NCBI GenBank assembly: GCA_022866005.1
Contig: JALHTV010000128.1
Span: 1 to 13,646, forward strand
Source: Phycisphaerae bacterium
Lineage (GTDB): Bacteria; Planctomycetota; Phycisphaerae; SM23-33
Length of the DNA stretch: 13,646 bases
Reading direction: 5' to 3'
The position numbers and the translations under genes were made by a program. Of this stretch, positions 13,093-13,646 are shown one piece after another. Numbering within the stretch: position 1 is the stretch's first letter; each line of letters opens with the position of its first letter. The notes under the pieces are model-generated. The model was not told where the DNA came from. It saw only the letters and a program-made list of their open reading frames with translations, and did no database searches.

Positions 13093-13646
13093 ATGCCCAT
13101 GTCGGAGTCCCGCAGGCGGAAGCTGTCGATGCTGTCGCGATCGCTCGCCAAGGGCGACATCGCCAGCGCCGCGCGCCTGCTCGCCCAGCACGGCCACTCG
13201 GGCCTCAATCGCGGGCCCGGCGCCGGCGGTCGCCCGGAGCCGCTGCCGTTGCTCGCGGCCTGTGGCGGGCGGGCCTCGGCCGTCGCGGCTAACGGCAGGC
13301 GGCTGAGCTACCACCTGGTCCACAAGAAGCTCTCGCAGCTCGGGGCTGACTGCCTGCCCGTCGCCCGCCGCTACGTCGCGGTGATGCGCGGCGCCGGCCA
13401 GCGGTTCGACGAGATGTCCGCCTCGGCCGCCCTGTGCCACGCCGCCAATGCCCGCCCGGAAGACCCGCTGTTCATGGACATCGAAAGCTGCGGCCTGGCG
13501 GGGGCAAGCATCTTCCTGGTCGGCACGATGGCCTATCGCCGAGGCGAGCTGGTCTTCCGCCAATACCTGGCCCGCGACTACGCCGAGGAGGCGGCGATCC
13601 TGGCGGCCTTTTCTCGCCGGTACGCCCGCAGTGCGCTGCTGGTGAC
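13093..13646 (+). CDS. mrfB: MrfB/YprB-family DEDD exonuclease, N-terminal part (3' end outside window)
   Basis: The frame stays open to the last base, giving 184 codons of an incomplete gene. After a basic, low-complexity N-terminal region comes the RNase H-like (DnaQ-type) exonuclease fold: FMDIESCGLAG at 127-137 supplies Exo I acids Asp129 and Glu131, followed by IFLVGTMAYRRGELVFRQYLARDYAEEAAILAAF, the spacing seen in YprB homologues (YLVG, QYxARDYxEE). In Bacillus subtilis MrfB is a metal-dependent exonuclease acting with the helicase MrfA on mitomycin-C damage; the remaining acidic residues and any C-terminal TPR region would lie beyond the window. The ATG at 13093 fits the -10 element; a second in-frame ATG is at 13099. 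No ribosome site is visible immediately upstream, consistent with leaderless translation. Adjacency to mrfA strongly supports the assignment. Confidence 0.85.
   Translation, partial: MPMSESRRRKLSMLSRSLAKGDIASAARLLAQHGHSGLNRGPGAGGRPEPLPLLAACGGRASAVAANGRRLSYHLVHKKLSQLGADCLPVARRYVAVMRGAGQRFDEMSASAALCHAANARPEDPLFMDIESCGLAGASIFLVGTMAYRRGELVFRQYLARDYAEEAAILAAFSRRYARSALLV

Noticed and set aside
11749..13563. Leftward frame of about 600 codons across mrfA, the repeat and mrfB
   Set aside because: It is antisense to the helicase and exonuclease motifs. The part over the repeat gives the meaningless NLKSQIRNQ-type peptide typical of such elements.
1..13646. CRISPR array, tRNA, rRNA, IS element, prophage or toxin-antitoxin pair
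   Set aside because: No regularly spaced direct repeats, tRNA-like cloverleaf, transposase, integrase or paired small genes were seen on either strand.

Overview
This is a GC-rich (about two-thirds G+C by eye) bacterial chromosomal window. It is probably from an uncultured member of the Planctomycetota. That placement is an inference from the base composition, the many genes without strong Shine-Dalgarno sites, two kinds of intergenic palindromic repeat that I associate with planctomycete and related genomes, and the mix of FHA, STAS and HEAT proteins. No rRNA or tRNA gene is present to confirm it. There is no phage, IS element, transposase or CRISPR array.

Layout. Positions 1-3017 read rightward: the 3' end of a HEAT-repeat protein gene, a zinc-dependent medium-chain dehydrogenase, a YfiH/PgeF-family purine nucleoside phosphorylase overlapping it by 11 bases, and, behind its own candidate promoter, a small FHA-domain protein. 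Positions 3072-9970 read leftward. In transcription order they hold a divergent RNase HII-like protein, a five-helix membrane protein, a STAS-domain anti-sigma-factor antagonist, UvrA, a mannose-1-phosphate guanylyltransferase and RuvX/YqgF. Positions 9971-10575 are a 605-base divergent intergenic region. Positions 10576-13646 read rightward again: a DEAD/DEAH helicase of the MrfA (YprA) family and the first 184 codons of its usual partner, the MrfB (YprB) DEDD exonuclease, which runs off the right edge.

Two repair routes lie close together: UvrA of classical nucleotide excision repair, and MrfA-MrfB, known in Bacillus subtilis as a UvrABC-independent mitomycin-C repair pathway. RuvX and the RNase HII-like protein add two more RNase H-fold enzymes. 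The remaining genes look like ordinary housekeeping or signalling genes with no evident shared pathway.

The least expected object is in the divergent intergenic region. A near-consensus promoter (TTGACA, 16 bases, TACAAT at 10163-10190) drives no ORF. It is followed by about 178 bases that fold on paper into a 5' hairpin and a branched domain closed by a 9-bp perfect helix running into six T's. This looks like a self-terminating structured small RNA, or an attenuator leader for mrfA. I could not match it to a known RNA family. Two long inverted repeats (3517-3610 and 12932-13050) and two GC-rich palindromes (2291-2345 and 10489-10509) sit only in gaps between genes. One of the inverted repeats separates mrfA from mrfB.
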